Shown here: one piece after another, positions 26,809-37,388 of the stretch
Position numbering within the stretch: the first letter of the stretch is position 1
How the letters are laid out: the number at the start of each line of letters is the position of its first letter
From: Myxococcaceae bacterium
GTDB lineage: Bacteria > Myxococcota > Myxococcia > Myxococcales > Myxococcaceae
Length of the DNA: 44,123 nucleotides
Assembly (NCBI GenBank): GCA_016926755.1
Contig: JAFGNZ010000373.1
Span: 1 to 44,123 of the forward strand
Direction: 5' to 3'
The notes under the pieces: model-generated
Told to the model about the DNA's origin: nothing
The model's database searches: none
The model's input: only the letters and a program-made list of their open reading frames with translations
Position numbers and translations under genes: made by a program

Positions 26809-28204
26809 CTGGACGCCGAACCTCCAGGGCCGGGATGGGCCGCTCTACCGCGTCATCGCGGACGCGCTGGCCGCGGACATCGAGGAGGGGCGGCTGGCCC
26901 CTGGCACCCGGCTGCCCACGCACCGGGAGCTGGCGGAGCGAGTCGGCGTGACGGTGGGCACGGTGACGCGGGCGTACTCCGAGGCCGAGCGCCGGGGGCT
27001 CATCGCCGGTGAGGTGGGCCGAGGGACGTACGTGCGGCACCGGGAGGCGCCGCGCCCCCTGCCCTCCTCCGCGCCGGAGCCCTCCGGGGACGACGCGCTC
27101 ATCGAGCTGGGGCTCAACTGGCCGGCGACACCGGAGGCGGATCCAGCGGCCCAGGCGCTGCGCCGGACACTGGAGGAGCTCTCACGGTCGGCGGAGCTCT
27201 CGGAGCTGCTCTCGTACCAGCCGCATGCGGGGCTCTTCGCCCACCGCGCGGCCGGCGCGGCGTGGATCTCGCGCTTTGGCGTCACGGTGCAGCCGGACCA
27301 GGTGGCGATCTGCTCGGGTGGGCAGCACGCGATGGAGGTGTCGCTCAAGGCCCTCACGCGGCCGGGGGACACCGTCCTCACGGAGGCCCTCACCTACCCG
27401 GGGATGAAGGGGCTCGCGAGCCAGCTCCACCTGCGGCTCCAGGGTGTCGCCATGGACGAGCACGGCCTCATCCCGGAGGCGCTGGAGGCGGCGGGCCGCG
27501 GGGGGGCGAAGCTCCTCTATTGCGTGCCCAACCTGCAGAACCCCACCAGCGCGGTGATGCCGCCCGAGCGGCGTGAGCGGATCGCCGCCATCGTGCGCGC
27601 GCAGGGGCTCACGCTCCTGGAGGACGATCCTTACGGATTGCTGCTCGAGGATCGGCCCGAGCCCTTGTCGGCGCTCGTGCCCGAGTCCAGCTACTTCATC
27701 GCGGGGGTGTCCAAGCTGCTCGCGCCCGGCTTGCGCATCGGCTACCTGGCGGGGCCGCGGGGAGGAGTGAGCCGGCTCGCGGAGAGTGCGGGGCTGGCCA
27801 CGCGCCTGACGCCGCCGCTGACGGCGGAGATCTGCGCGCGGTGGATCACCGACGGCACCGCGGAGGAGCTCGTGAGGAGCCGACAGCGGGAGGCGCGGGA
27901 GCGGCTGGAGCTGGCGAGAGCGGCGCTGGGCGAGGAGGCGCTGCGGAGCGCGCGCGGCCTCACCTATCACCTGTGGCTGGAGCTGCCGGCGCACTGGAGG
28001 AGCGAGGCCTTCGCGGCCCAGGCGCGGCGGCAGGGGGTGTCCGTCACTCCGTCCGAGGTGTTCGCGGTGGGGGCCGCGGTGGCGCCGGGGGCGGTCCGGA
28101 TCTGCCTGGGCGCGCCGCGCACGCGGGCCTCGCTGAGCAAGGGGCTCCAGCGCCTGAGGGACACGCTCACGGGCGGGCCAGCGCCCCTGGCCTCCATCGT
28201 CTGA
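26801..28204 (+). CDS. MocR-type transcriptional regulator (GntR winged helix + aminotransferase-like domain)
   Basis: A 467-residue regulator. Residues 1-80 are a GntR-type winged helix (PTHRELAERVGVTVGTVTRAY); about 110-460 is a fold-type I aminotransferase-like domain with VPNLQNPTSAVMP, LEDDPYGLL and the PLP-lysine motif GVSKLLAPGLRIGYLAG. MocR proteins bind pyridoxal phosphate and often an amino compound, and control neighbouring genes. The target here is most likely the divergent phzF gene. The ATG at 26801 lies inside a perfect inverted repeat, so binding there would block its own translation start or transcription. No aminotransferase or GABA genes adjoin, so the effector is unknown. 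Confidence 0.94.
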   Translation: MTIWTPNLQGRDGPLYRVIADALAADIEEGRLAPGTRLPTHRELAERVGVTVGTVTRAYSEAERRGLIAGEVGRGTYVRHREAPRPLPSSAPEPSGDDALIELGLNWPATPEADPAAQALRRTLEELSRSAELSELLSYQPHAGLFAHRAAGAAWISRFGVTVQPDQVAICSGGQHAMEVSLKALTRPGDTVLTEALTYPGMKGLASQLHLRLQGVAMDEHGLIPEALEAAGRGGAKLLYCVPNLQNPTSAVMPPERRERIAAIVRAQGLTLLEDDPYGLLLEDRPEPLSALVPESSYFIAGVSKLLAPGLRIGYLAGPRGGVSRLAESAGLATRLTPPLTAEICARWITDGTAEELVRSRQREARERLELARAALGEEALRSARGLTYHLWLELPAHWRSEAFAAQARRQGVSVTPSEVFAVGAAVAPGAVRICLGAPRTRASLSKGLQRLRDTLTGGPAPLASIV

Positions 28205-28261
28205 GTCAGCGCACGGGGATCTCCCGGAACACGATCTCTGACGGCTCCAGAAGACGCCCGC

Positions 28262-29047
28262 TCAGCCTGGGCTATCCCCGACGCGGCGCAGCCGCTCGGT
28301 GTGGTCCTTCACCAGCTGCGTGTACTGCCGCACGATGGCGTCGAACCGCTCCCGGCGCTCGGCGATATCCGAGACGTGCTGCCCCTCCAGGGCCTCCATG
28401 CTCAGGTGCAGCGAGTGCCGCAGCTTCATGAACAGATCCGTCAAGCTCACGCTGCCCACCACCTCCTTCGGGGTGACCACCCGCGTGGCGACGATCGTCT
28501 GCCGGGTGCCCTGGAGCTCATCGGCGACCACCTGCCACGTCCCCACCAGGTGCACCTCGACGAGCCGCCCATCCACCAGGAGGTAGTAGGCCTTGCTGGT
28601 GAGCACCCCGGTGTCTCCAGCCTGGGCATCCGTGAAGGCCCCCAGGAAGTTTTGCGACCCATCCAGATGAAACGCGGGCACGTCGAGCCACTCGGACTGG
28701 CGGTGCCGGGCCGGCAGGGAGCCACAGAGGGCCTCCAGCTCCGCCACGCTCGCCGCCGGCTCCGCGTCCGCGGTGGACACGCGGATCGGCTTCGCCACCA
28801 GCTTGATCTCGGGCAGGACGACGTCGCAGACCTCCTCGAGGATCGCGGCCTCCGCGTCCAGCCGGACCTCGTACGCGTCGTACAACTGGGAGGTGGGATC
28901 GGCTTCCAGCTCGAAGGTGGCGTTCGGATCGCTGACCTTCGCTTCCTTCAGCAGCTGCTCCAGCTCGTTGGCGGTCTGGCTCGCCCGCTCCGCGATCGCC
29001 TGGCGCTCGGCTTCGAGTTCCTCGGGGCTCTTCTGTTCGTTGGACAC
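28262..29047 (-). CDS. Hypothetical soluble protein
   Basis: A 261-residue protein that I do not recognise. It has an acidic N-terminal coiled-coil segment (about residues 5-40, rich in Glu, Ala, Leu), a middle mixed region with alternating strands such as KAYYLLVDGRLVEVHLVGTW and RQTIVATRVVTPKEVV, and a long C-terminal helical part (FMKLRHSLHLSMEALEG to RRERFDAIVRQYTQLV). There is no signal peptide, membrane segment or cysteine cluster; it appears cytoplasmic. Codon bias matches the surrounding genes. It follows aspS on the same strand after an 82-base gap with a strong hairpin, so it probably has its own promoter. Confidence 0.75.
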   Translation of the reverse strand: MSNEQKSPEELEAERQAIAERASQTANELEQLLKEAKVSDPNATFELEADPTSQLYDAYEVRLDAEAAILEEVCDVVLPEIKLVAKPIRVSTADAEPAASVAELEALCGSLPARHRQSEWLDVPAFHLDGSQNFLGAFTDAQAGDTGVLTSKAYYLLVDGRLVEVHLVGTWQVVADELQGTRQTIVATRVVTPKEVVGSVSLTDLFMKLRHSLHLSMEALEGQHVSDIAERRERFDAIVRQYTQLVKDHTERLRRVGDSPG

Positions 29048-29080
29048 GCGCAGAGCCTATCCCGGCCCCCTGCTGGAGAC

Positions 29081-29106
29081 GACACCCCTCGCTCGGACGG
29101 GGTGTC
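29081..29106 (-). terminator. Hairpin after aspS
   Basis: GACACCCC and GGGGTGTC make a perfect 8-bp stem with a 10-base loop, 24 bases downstream of the aspS stop. No T-run follows. It is the most likely end of the aspS transcript. Confidence 0.55.
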
Positions 29107-29129
29107 CTCCGTGTCACTGGACGCCGTGG

Positions 29130-30950
<1,821 letters not shown>

Positions 30951-31018
30951 GACACCGCCTGCGTGGTTGAGCGTTTCGAGAAGAGAGAAGGGGCGGCACC
31001 ATACGGAGCGTGGAAACG

Positions 31019-32107
31019 ATGCGTCAAGGAATCCGAAAGAGGGGCCGTCCGCTCCCACCTGGGGGGCTCGGCCTGCTGCTGGCGCTGGGCGCTTTCGCCC
31101 TGCCAGCGCACGCGGCCACGTTGATCGCCGAGCTGAGCGCCAGCCGGGACAGCCGGGCGTGGACGCTGCTCGGGGACGTGGAGCTACGCGAGAACGAGAC
31201 GTTCCTCACCTTCGGCTACAGCGGCCTGCGCCCCGAGCCCGACATCGCCGCCAGCCACCAGCTCTCCCTGGGGGTGGATCACGCCCTGTCGGAGCACTGG
31301 CTCGTGGCCGGCTCGGTGCTGGTAGGCCTCCCCAAGGCGACGCTCACCCCGCTGGCCCAGGCGCGGCCTCGGCTGGGGCTGCCGGGCCTGGCCGCTCGCA
31401 CCTCCTACGCCAGCCAGGGGCTCGTCCTCTCGGCGGGCTATGACTCGGGCGGGCTGTCGGAGGTGGAGTACGGGCTGGATGCCGGCCTGGGCCTCACCCG
31501 CTACCCCCTGCGCCGGCAGCTCCTGGTCCGCCACCTCGAGACGGAGCAGCCCACCGTCATCTTCCAGCGCGTGGAGCGCCTCGGGGTGCTCCGCCCCTCG
31601 CTGGGCGCGCGGCTGCTGCTGGGGGCCCGCTGGGAGCTGGGTGTGCGGGGCGGCCTCTACCTCTACAGCGGGGATCCCCTGAGCGCGGGCCAGTTCACCG
31701 AGGAGGAGCAGCGCGCGCTGTCCGAGCGCTACGCGCAGGTGGCCGAGGATCGGGAGCTGCAAAGCGCCTTCGTGGAGCAGCTGTACCGGGATCTGGGCTC
31801 CGCGGTGGCCGGCCGCCTGGCGGAGGTGAACGCGGTGTCCGGCCTGCCCAGCGCCCCGGCGCGCTTCGACGTGAAGCCCTCCGTCACCTACCGCTTCAGC
31901 GCCACCCTCCGGGGACAGCTCTCCTACGCCTTCACCGGCTACGTGCCGGGCCAGGGCCACGGCCATGTGCTGGGGAGCCGGTGGACGGTGCGCCTGGGCG
32001 AGCCGCTCCGGCTGTGGGGCGCCATCGCCCTGCAAGCGGATGTGCCCGAGGATTTGCCTCCCCTGTACACCGGGCTCGCCACCCTGGGGGCGGAGTACAC
32101 CTTCTGA
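31019..32107 (+). CDS. Predicted outer-membrane beta-barrel protein
   Basis: A 362-residue exported protein. A signal peptide precedes LPAHAATLIAEL. The mature part has repeated amphipathic strands with alternating hydrophobic residues (for example HWLVAGSVLVGLP, GLVLSAGYDS, WELGVRGGLYLY, ATLRGQLSYAFTGYV) and ends in Phe after LGAEYTF, the typical outer-membrane assembly signal. A polar helical insert (about 240-280, FTEEEQRALSERYAQVAEDR) is unusual and may form a plug or periplasmic part. The ATG is taken because GGAG lies 10 bases upstream. It is the first of three genes, 32 and 4 bases apart, that seem to form one operon. No family is recognised. Confidence 0.82.
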   Translation: MRQGIRKRGRPLPPGGLGLLLALGAFALPAHAATLIAELSASRDSRAWTLLGDVELRENETFLTFGYSGLRPEPDIAASHQLSLGVDHALSEHWLVAGSVLVGLPKATLTPLAQARPRLGLPGLAARTSYASQGLVLSAGYDSGGLSEVEYGLDAGLGLTRYPLRRQLLVRHLETEQPTVIFQRVERLGVLRPSLGARLLLGARWELGVRGGLYLYSGDPLSAGQFTEEEQRALSERYAQVAEDRELQSAFVEQLYRDLGSAVAGRLAEVNAVSGLPSAPARFDVKPSVTYRFSATLRGQLSYAFTGYVPGQGHGHVLGSRWTVRLGEPLRLWGAIALQADVPEDLPPLYTGLATLGAEYTF

Positions 32108-32138
32108 ATGGCTGCCCGGCCGTAGTAAAACCCTGGCC

Positions 32139-33389
32139 ATGCATCGAACAGTCATCGCCGCCCTCGTGCTGCTGGCCGCGTGCGCCCCGCCCGAGACACA
32201 GTCCCCGGTGAAGGTCCAGGCCCTGGTGTACTCCAATGGCAAGTACTCGCCGCAGGAGGTCCAGCTCACCACCGTCAGCGACATCGTCCGCCTGGAGGGC
32301 ACCGTCGCGAAGATGCTCGGCGGGGCGCGCATCGTCTCGGACTCCCAGGATCCGGAGCTCCAGGCGGCCGAGACGGCCCCAGACCCGGAGAAGGCGTTCG
32401 CCGAGGCGCTGATCAAGTCGGACGGCCGGCCCGTCACCGCCAGCTACATCGACCATGCCGGGGTGCTGTGGCCGGCGGACTTCCACACCTGGAACCTCGT
32501 CACGGCCTACTACAACTTCGAGAGGGCCTACGACTACTTCCAGGCCTTGGGCATGACCGCGGCCGAGTTCAACGGGCCCGCCACCGTCTTCTACTTCCCC
32601 GATTTCATCCTGAAGGACATCGATCCGGAGCCGCTCAGGGACAACGCCATCTTCTTCTCGCCGACGCACTCGCTGATGGTGCTGCCCTTCGACGCGCTGC
32701 AGGACGCCCCGCTGGCGATCAACCCCGGGATCATGGCGCACGAGTACTCGCACCGCATCTTCAACCTGAAGGTGTACGGCGGCAGCATGCTGCCCTTCCC
32801 GATCCTGGAGTGGGGCAGCCAGAGCGCCAGCGTGGGCGCCAACCTGATCAAGTCCCTGGATGAGGGCCTGGCGGACTACCACGCCTATGGCGTCACCTGC
32901 AGGAACCCCAGTGGCTGCAACCCGCAGCTGCTCTTGAGCACCTCCTTCGATGGCCCCCTGGGCGACATCCGGGATCTCTCCAATGCAAGCCGGTGCATGG
33001 ACACCGCCCTGCTCCAGTCGCTCACCCAGGCCAGCCTGGGCGAGTTCTCCGGGCAGGGCAACGAGTACAAGGTGGGCTCCATCCTCGCCAGCGCGCTCTA
33101 CCAGGCGGGTGAGAGCACCGGGCAGCGCGAGGTGCTCCAGCGCGCCATCCTCTCCTCCTACTCGGGCCTGCAGCAGCTCGCCCTCCTGGCCAGGGGCAAT
33201 CAGCAGAACTTCAACCTCACCTCCGTCTCCGCCGTGTTCATCACCAGCGTGACGGACGTGCAGCTGAAGACGGCGCTCTGCAACGAGCTGATCGATCACC
33301 TCCAGGTCCCCGCCGCCGAGCTGGTGGGCCCTGGCAAGCCCTGCCCTGCCGCCGCCCAGGGCGGCACCACCTGCCCGCGGCTCCCCTGA
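32139..33389 (+). CDS. Lipoprotein with gluzincin-like HEYSH motif
   Basis: A 416-residue predicted lipoprotein (lipobox LAAC, Cys15). MAHEYSHRIF places an HExxH zinc motif at residues 201-205, and DEGLADYHAY (from 241) provides a downstream Glu242, as in thermolysin/fungalysin-type proteases, although the spacing of about 40 residues is longer than in classic M4 enzymes. The N-terminal 100 residues resemble a propeptide-like beta region. Paired cysteines in TCRNPSGCNP and later parts can form disulfides. This indicates a secreted or surface metalloprotease, but activity is unproven. It lies between two barrel-type genes of the same operon, so it may be attached at the outer membrane. Confidence 0.8.
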   Translation: MHRTVIAALVLLAACAPPETQSPVKVQALVYSNGKYSPQEVQLTTVSDIVRLEGTVAKMLGGARIVSDSQDPELQAAETAPDPEKAFAEALIKSDGRPVTASYIDHAGVLWPADFHTWNLVTAYYNFERAYDYFQALGMTAAEFNGPATVFYFPDFILKDIDPEPLRDNAIFFSPTHSLMVLPFDALQDAPLAINPGIMAHEYSHRIFNLKVYGGSMLPFPILEWGSQSASVGANLIKSLDEGLADYHAYGVTCRNPSGCNPQLLLSTSFDGPLGDIRDLSNASRCMDTALLQSLTQASLGEFSGQGNEYKVGSILASALYQAGESTGQREVLQRAILSSYSGLQQLALLARGNQQNFNLTSVSAVFITSVTDVQLKTALCNELIDHLQVPAAELVGPGKPCPAAAQGGTTCPRLP

Positions 33390-33392
33390 TTC

Positions 33393-34151
33393 ATGAGGAT
33401 CTCCACCTTGCACGCCCGCCTCCTGCCCCTGCTCCTCGGGGCGCTCGCCCTCTCCACGCCCGCGCTCGCCCAGGACGAGGACGACGCGCCCCTCGCCTAC
33501 CCGGATGATGAAGAGGAGGTGGAGGACGCCCCGCGCAAGCTCCCCCGCCGCAGCGAGCCCACCGCGGACTATGACCGCATGGCCGAGGAGGCGGAGAACG
33601 AGGAGTTCGAGGCCCTGGCCGGCCTGGACGATCCCAACAAGGGCTTCGCCGGAGAGCTCATCCTGGGCACCATGCTGTTGGACAGCTCTCGCGGCCGCTT
33701 CGCCGATCCGACCCTGGGGCTCGGCCTGCGCTTCACCTGGGAGTATGGCCGGATCCTCAACAACGAGCCGCTGCGCGAGGCCCTCTGGGCGGACGTGCGC
33801 TGGATGATGTCGAGCCAGAGCGATGGGACGGAGCTCATCAACGGCCGCTCGCGGATCCATTACTTCTCCGTGGCACCCGCGTACGAGTTCGCCTTCGGCC
33901 CCTCCAAGGCCTATGGCTTCTTCGGGCAGGTCGGCGGCGGGCTCGCCTACCAGTCCACCGCCATCGTCATCAACGAGGAGGAGACCGGAGTGAAGGGCAT
34001 GAAGGCCCTCATCCAGTACGGCGTGGGCTTCCGTGGCCGGCCTCGGGTCTCGGACAAGGTGGCCCTCTCCTTCCGCCTGGAGCTGATGCGCTTCCGCCGC
34101 GGTTACCTGGACGACACCTTCCTCGGCGGCAGCGTGGGCACGGCCTTCTGA
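33393..34151 (+). CDS. Predicted outer-membrane beta-barrel protein
   Basis: A 252-residue exported protein with signal peptide ending ALAQDEDD. An acidic, low-complexity stretch (about residues 27-70) follows, then strand-rich sequence (GFAGELILGTMLL, LGLGLRFTWEYGRIL, VAPAYEFAFGPSKAYGFFG, KVALSFRLELMRF) ending GSVGTAF with a C-terminal Phe. This is the pattern of a small outer-membrane barrel. The acidic linker may reach into the periplasm or bind cations. It begins only 3 bases after the metalloprotease-like gene, so the two are probably translated together. A strong hairpin follows it. No family is recognised. Confidence 0.8.
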   Translation: MRISTLHARLLPLLLGALALSTPALAQDEDDAPLAYPDDEEEVEDAPRKLPRRSEPTADYDRMAEEAENEEFEALAGLDDPNKGFAGELILGTMLLDSSRGRFADPTLGLGLRFTWEYGRILNNEPLREALWADVRWMMSSQSDGTELINGRSRIHYFSVAPAYEFAFGPSKAYGFFGQVGGGLAYQSTAIVINEEETGVKGMKALIQYGVGFRGRPRVSDKVALSFRLELMRFRRGYLDDTFLGGSVGTAF

Positions 34152-34175
34152 AGCCATTGCCTTCTTGCAAGTCGA

Positions 34176-34200
34176 GAGGGGGAAGAAACTTTTCCCCCTC
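34176..34200 (+). terminator. Hairpin terminator after the envelope operon
   Basis: GAGGGGGAA and TTCCCCCTC form a perfect 9-bp stem with a 7-base loop, 24 bases after the last barrel gene. A further G-T pair can extend it. The T-rich side is inside the stem, not behind it, so it is a likely but not classic terminator. Confidence 0.65.
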
Positions 34201-34357
34201 CCCGGAATCGCTCACGCCTCCCTGCCTGCCCACGATCCTCTGGCTTCTCGGGGCCTTATGCGCCCCGAGTCCCTGGCATGTGTCCTGCTAGGGAGCTGGT
34301 CCTGGGTGGGGCGTACGGCCAGCGCCGGCCGGCGTCCCAAAGTGGGAGGCGAGCGCG

Positions 34358-34579
34358 ATGAAGAGCGGACAGGGCCAGCACCTGGATCCGGTCTGTGGCC
34401 GGCAGGTGGACAAGCCGGAGGGGCAGCCCTCCGCGGAGTACAAGAAGCGCCGGTACTTCTTCTGCTCGGAGCAGTGCCGCTCCGCGTTCGAGAAGCAGGC
34501 GGAGCGCTTCCGGCTGAACGAGCTGGCGCGAGCCGGCGCGCTGCTGTCACCGGGCCGGGTGCGCTGGGGCATCTCCTGA
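34358..34579 (+). CDS. YHS domain protein
   Basis: A 73-residue small cytoplasmic protein that is almost entirely a YHS domain: DPVCGRQV at residues 10-17, YFFCSEQCRSAFEKQAERF at about 33-51. YHS domains bind metals through these cysteines and occur in copper-transporting ATPases and in small metallochaperone-like proteins. The start context contains GGAGG upstream of ATG. The gene lies about 200 bases after the envelope operon and 100 bases before a DUF2231 membrane protein, with which it might share a redox or metal role; no heavy-metal transporter gene is present in the window. Confidence 0.9.
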   Translation: MKSGQGQHLDPVCGRQVDKPEGQPSAEYKKRRYFFCSEQCRSAFEKQAERFRLNELARAGALLSPGRVRWGIS

Positions 34580-34677
34580 GGGCGAGGGCAGGGAGGCGAG
34601 CCTCGGGTCGGCGGCCAGGGAGGAGGCAGACGACGACGGCGTGCCTACCCTCCCAAGACATAACAGGGGGAGTTCCT

Positions 34678-35343
34678 ATGAAGATGCTTCTGCACGAGCT
34701 GCACCCGGCCGTGGTCCATGCCCCGCTGACCTTGCTGCCCACCGCGACAGCGGCCGACTTGATCTCGGTCCTGAGCGGGGATCCCGCCTGGGCCCGGGTG
34801 GGCCGGAGGCTCTGGGTGGTCGGCACCGCGAGCGCTCTCTTCTCGGGGCTTGCGGGATTGGCGGCCTCCCAGGAGGTGAAGCTCGAACAGCCGCGCGCAC
34901 GGGACATGGTGTTCCTCCATGGCCTGGGCAACGCCTGCATCACCGCGGGCGCGATCGGGGTGACGCTCTGGCGGTTGCGCAACCCGCCCACCCTGGGCCA
35001 GGGCTTGATCGGGCTGATGGCCACCGCGGCGGCGCTGTACACGGGCGCCCTGGGAGGCAAGCTGGTCTACGAGCTGGGCGTGGGCGTGAATTCGATGCCG
35101 CCGGACGCCTCGGTGGGGACCTTGAAGGGGCAGCCGCTCCTGTCCCGCGCCGCGCCCGCGGCGCTCCTGCGCGACGCTTTCACAGGGCTGCGTTGGCTGC
35201 TCGGCCGGGCGAGGAGCCTCCTCAAGGGAGCGCACCCGCTGGCCCCGGGCGCCAAGGGCTTCGGCCCGAGCCACGAGCTGCCTCCCTCGGTGCCGAGCGA
35301 GCTCCTGGCCTATGAGGCGGAGGTGCCCAGGCCCCGCCCATAG
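34678..35343 (+). CDS. DUF2231 family membrane protein
   Basis: A 221-residue inner-membrane protein. LHELHPAVVHAPLTLLP at the start is the DUF2231 signature: histidines before and within the first of about four membrane helices (near VGTASALFSGLAGLAA, LGNACITAGAIGVTLW, LIGLMATAAALYTGALGG). Such proteins are thought to be heme- or metal-linked membrane proteins; function is unknown. GGGGGAG lies 6 bases before the ATG. The C-terminal 80 residues are a polar, basic and Pro-rich tail, and the last 34 bases overlap the end of the convergent LysR gene, so both C-termini are encoded on opposite strands of the same DNA. Confidence 0.87.
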   Translation: MKMLLHELHPAVVHAPLTLLPTATAADLISVLSGDPAWARVGRRLWVVGTASALFSGLAGLAASQEVKLEQPRARDMVFLHGLGNACITAGAIGVTLWRLRNPPTLGQGLIGLMATAAALYTGALGGKLVYELGVGVNSMPPDASVGTLKGQPLLSRAAPAALLRDAFTGLRWLLGRARSLLKGAHPLAPGAKGFGPSHELPPSVPSELLAYEAEVPRPRP

Positions 35344-36218
35344 CGGACGAGTGCCTCCTTGAGGCGCAGCGCGGCGCGCGTGCGGTGGCCATCCGCGCGG
35401 TAGACGAGGGAGATGGTATCCGGGAAGAACGGCAGCGAAGGGTGGAGCCTGCGCAGGCGCCCCTCCTGGCCATAGGCGGCGACGCGGCGCGGGAGCAGGC
35501 CGATGCCGATCTCGGCCAGGGTGAGGCTCTTGACCAGCTCGAGGTCTCCGCAGGACAGCAGGCGGTGCGGGCGCAGCTTCTTCGCCGCGAGCTGCTCCAG
35601 GAGCTCCTGGGACTGGAACACGCGGCCGGCGAAGATGAGGGGGGCCTCGCGCAGGCGCCGGTGGGCCTCCTCCAGCTGCGTCACCGCGGGCGCTCCCGCG
35701 GGGGGCGTGGCGATGAAGAAGTCCACGGCATCCTCGAAGAGCGAGACGATGACCAGATCCGGGTGGGGCTTCGTGTTGACCACCAGCCCGAAGTTCACTC
35801 GCCGATCGATGACGGCCTCGACCACGGCGGCGGAGGAGCCGTTCCACAGCGTGAGCTCGATGCGCGGGGCCTCGCGGAGGAAGGAGGCCATGAAGCGGGG
35901 GAGGAAGTAGGCCCCGAGCGACTCGTGGCAGCCGATGACGAAGCTGCCCACCTCGTCGGACTCCAGGCCGCGGACGTCCTGCTCGGCGTGCTCGATGAGG
36001 GCGAGGACGTTGGTGGCGTGGCGCAGGAGGAGCTCGCCGGTGCTCGTCAGGCGCACGCCGTTGCGCTCGCGGAGGAACAGCGTGGTGCCCAGGTGCTTCT
36101 CGAGGTGGCGGATGGCCACGGTGAGGCTGGGCTGGCTGATGCCCAGCTTCCTGGCCGCGGCCGACATGCTCCCGGCGGCGGCGGTCACGTGGAAGTAGCG
36201 CAGGTGCGTCAGGTCCAT
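35310..36218 (-). CDS. LysR family transcriptional regulator
   Basis: A 302-residue regulator. The N-terminal helix-turn-helix is complete (MDLTHLRYFHVTAAAG, then MSAAARKLGISQPSLTVAIR), followed by the LysR linker helix and a periplasmic-binding-protein-like effector domain (about 90-295). LysR proteins usually control a divergent gene, which here is the sterol-desaturase-family gene 300 bases away, or act on distant targets. The ATG at 36218 is chosen over a longer start at 36269 because the family begins just before the first helix. It ends within the 3' end of the DUF2231 gene. Effector unknown. Confidence 0.94.
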   Translation of the reverse strand: MDLTHLRYFHVTAAAGSMSAAARKLGISQPSLTVAIRHLEKHLGTTLFLRERNGVRLTSTGELLLRHATNVLALIEHAEQDVRGLESDEVGSFVIGCHESLGAYFLPRFMASFLREAPRIELTLWNGSSAAVVEAVIDRRVNFGLVVNTKPHPDLVIVSLFEDAVDFFIATPPAGAPAVTQLEEAHRRLREAPLIFAGRVFQSQELLEQLAAKKLRPHRLLSCGDLELVKSLTLAEIGIGLLPRRVAAYGQEGRLRRLHPSLPFFPDTISLVYRADGHRTRAALRLKEALVRYGRGLGTSAS

Positions 36219-36518
36219 GGGCCCCTCGGCCGGAGCGAGTGGAGTCTGCTCGCAGTCTAAGCTGCTCACTGCGGTGGATGCCCTTGCGGATCAACGAGGC
36301 GTAGGTGGCGAGGCGGCTCACCAGGGTGCGCACCCTCGGAGAAAGCGTGCGGTGGCGACGTCGGGAGGGAGCGCCAAACGTGGGAGGCCGCCCGCCAGGG
36401 CAGCGGAGGAGCGCACGAGCCCGTCCACGCTCTGCCGCGCGGAGGGCGGAGCCGGAAGCCCTCGATCCCTGCTATGAAGCTCCCCAGCGGGCGAGCCTGC
36501 TCGCAGGAGGGGTGCCTC
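36219..36518. other. Intergenic region between divergent lysR and hydroxylase genes
   Basis: A 300-base gap holding the promoters of both neighbours. It is rich in GC and shows no convincing gene, tRNA or strong hairpin. A TN11A-type LysR site could not be identified by eye. GGAGG stands 9 bases before the plus-strand start. Confidence 0.6.
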
Positions 36519-37343
36519 ATGGAGTCCACCCTCATCAAGGTCCTGGTGTTGGCCCTGGTCGTCTCGGGGCTGGTGAAGCTCACGGTGGTGGGCCTGGGGT
36601 GGGGGCTGTGGCGCACGCGCTGGGCCGAGCGCTGGCGGGTGTACCGGCGAGCCCTGGCGCCCGGGCAGCTGCGCAGTGAGGCGTGGGCAGCCGCCGGGGT
36701 GATCGTCTGCGATGCGCTGCTGGTCTGGCTGTTCCGGTACTTTTATGGGCCTCGCCTGGCGCCGTTCAGCGTCCCGGTGGCGCTGCTGACGTACGCCTGG
36801 ATGTACGTGGGCTTCGAGGTGTGGTTCTACGTGACGCACCGGCTGCTCCACACCCCGCTGCTCTACCGCTTCCACGCGCAGCACCACGTGGCGCAGGTGA
36901 CGGATCCGCTCACCTCGCTGTCCTTCTCGCTGGTGGAGCGGGTGGTGCTGATAGGCGGCTCGATCGGCCTGCTGCTGCTGGCCATGGAGGTGATGCCCGT
37001 CACCAACGCGGGCATCATGGCCTACCTCCTCACCAACTACCTGCTCAACGTCCTGGGGCACAGCAACACCGAGTGGTTCCCCACGGGCTTCGTGTCCTCC
37101 TGGGTGGGGCGCCTGTTCCTCACGCCCACCTTCCACGCCATGCACCATGCCCGCTACAAGGGCCACTACGGGCTCTTCACCACCATGCTGGATCGGTGGT
37201 TCGGCACGACGTTCCCGGACTACCCGCGCGTGCATGCCCGGGCGCGCGCGGGCGAGGGGCTGGTGCGCATCGGCGAGTGGCTCCCGGCGGACCCGGTGCC
37301 CGAGGCGCTCGCCGCCACGCCCTCACAGAGCAAGGCCGCCTGA
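36519..37343 (+). CDS. Sterol desaturase / fatty acid hydroxylase family membrane protein
   Basis: A 274-residue integral membrane di-iron enzyme. The histidine clusters are complete: HRLLH (107-111), HAQHH (119-123), His181 in GHSNTE and HAMHH (206-210), set among about four membrane helices. The family hydroxylates or desaturates sterols, carotenoids or fatty acids using oxygen and electrons from an external donor; myxobacteria are among the few bacteria that make sterols and carotenoids, so several substrates are possible. The ATG of MESTLIK is used because GGAGG precedes it; a longer frame from 36474 lacks this. The divergent LysR gene is a candidate regulator. Confidence 0.93.
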   Translation: MESTLIKVLVLALVVSGLVKLTVVGLGWGLWRTRWAERWRVYRRALAPGQLRSEAWAAAGVIVCDALLVWLFRYFYGPRLAPFSVPVALLTYAWMYVGFEVWFYVTHRLLHTPLLYRFHAQHHVAQVTDPLTSLSFSLVERVVLIGGSIGLLLLAMEVMPVTNAGIMAYLLTNYLLNVLGHSNTEWFPTGFVSSWVGRLFLTPTFHAMHHARYKGHYGLFTTMLDRWFGTTFPDYPRVHARARAGEGLVRIGEWLPADPVPEALAATPSQSKAA

Positions 37344-37388
37344 GCCCAGGCCTGCCGCGACGTGCGGCGGCCCGGAGCCTCGCGCCCC

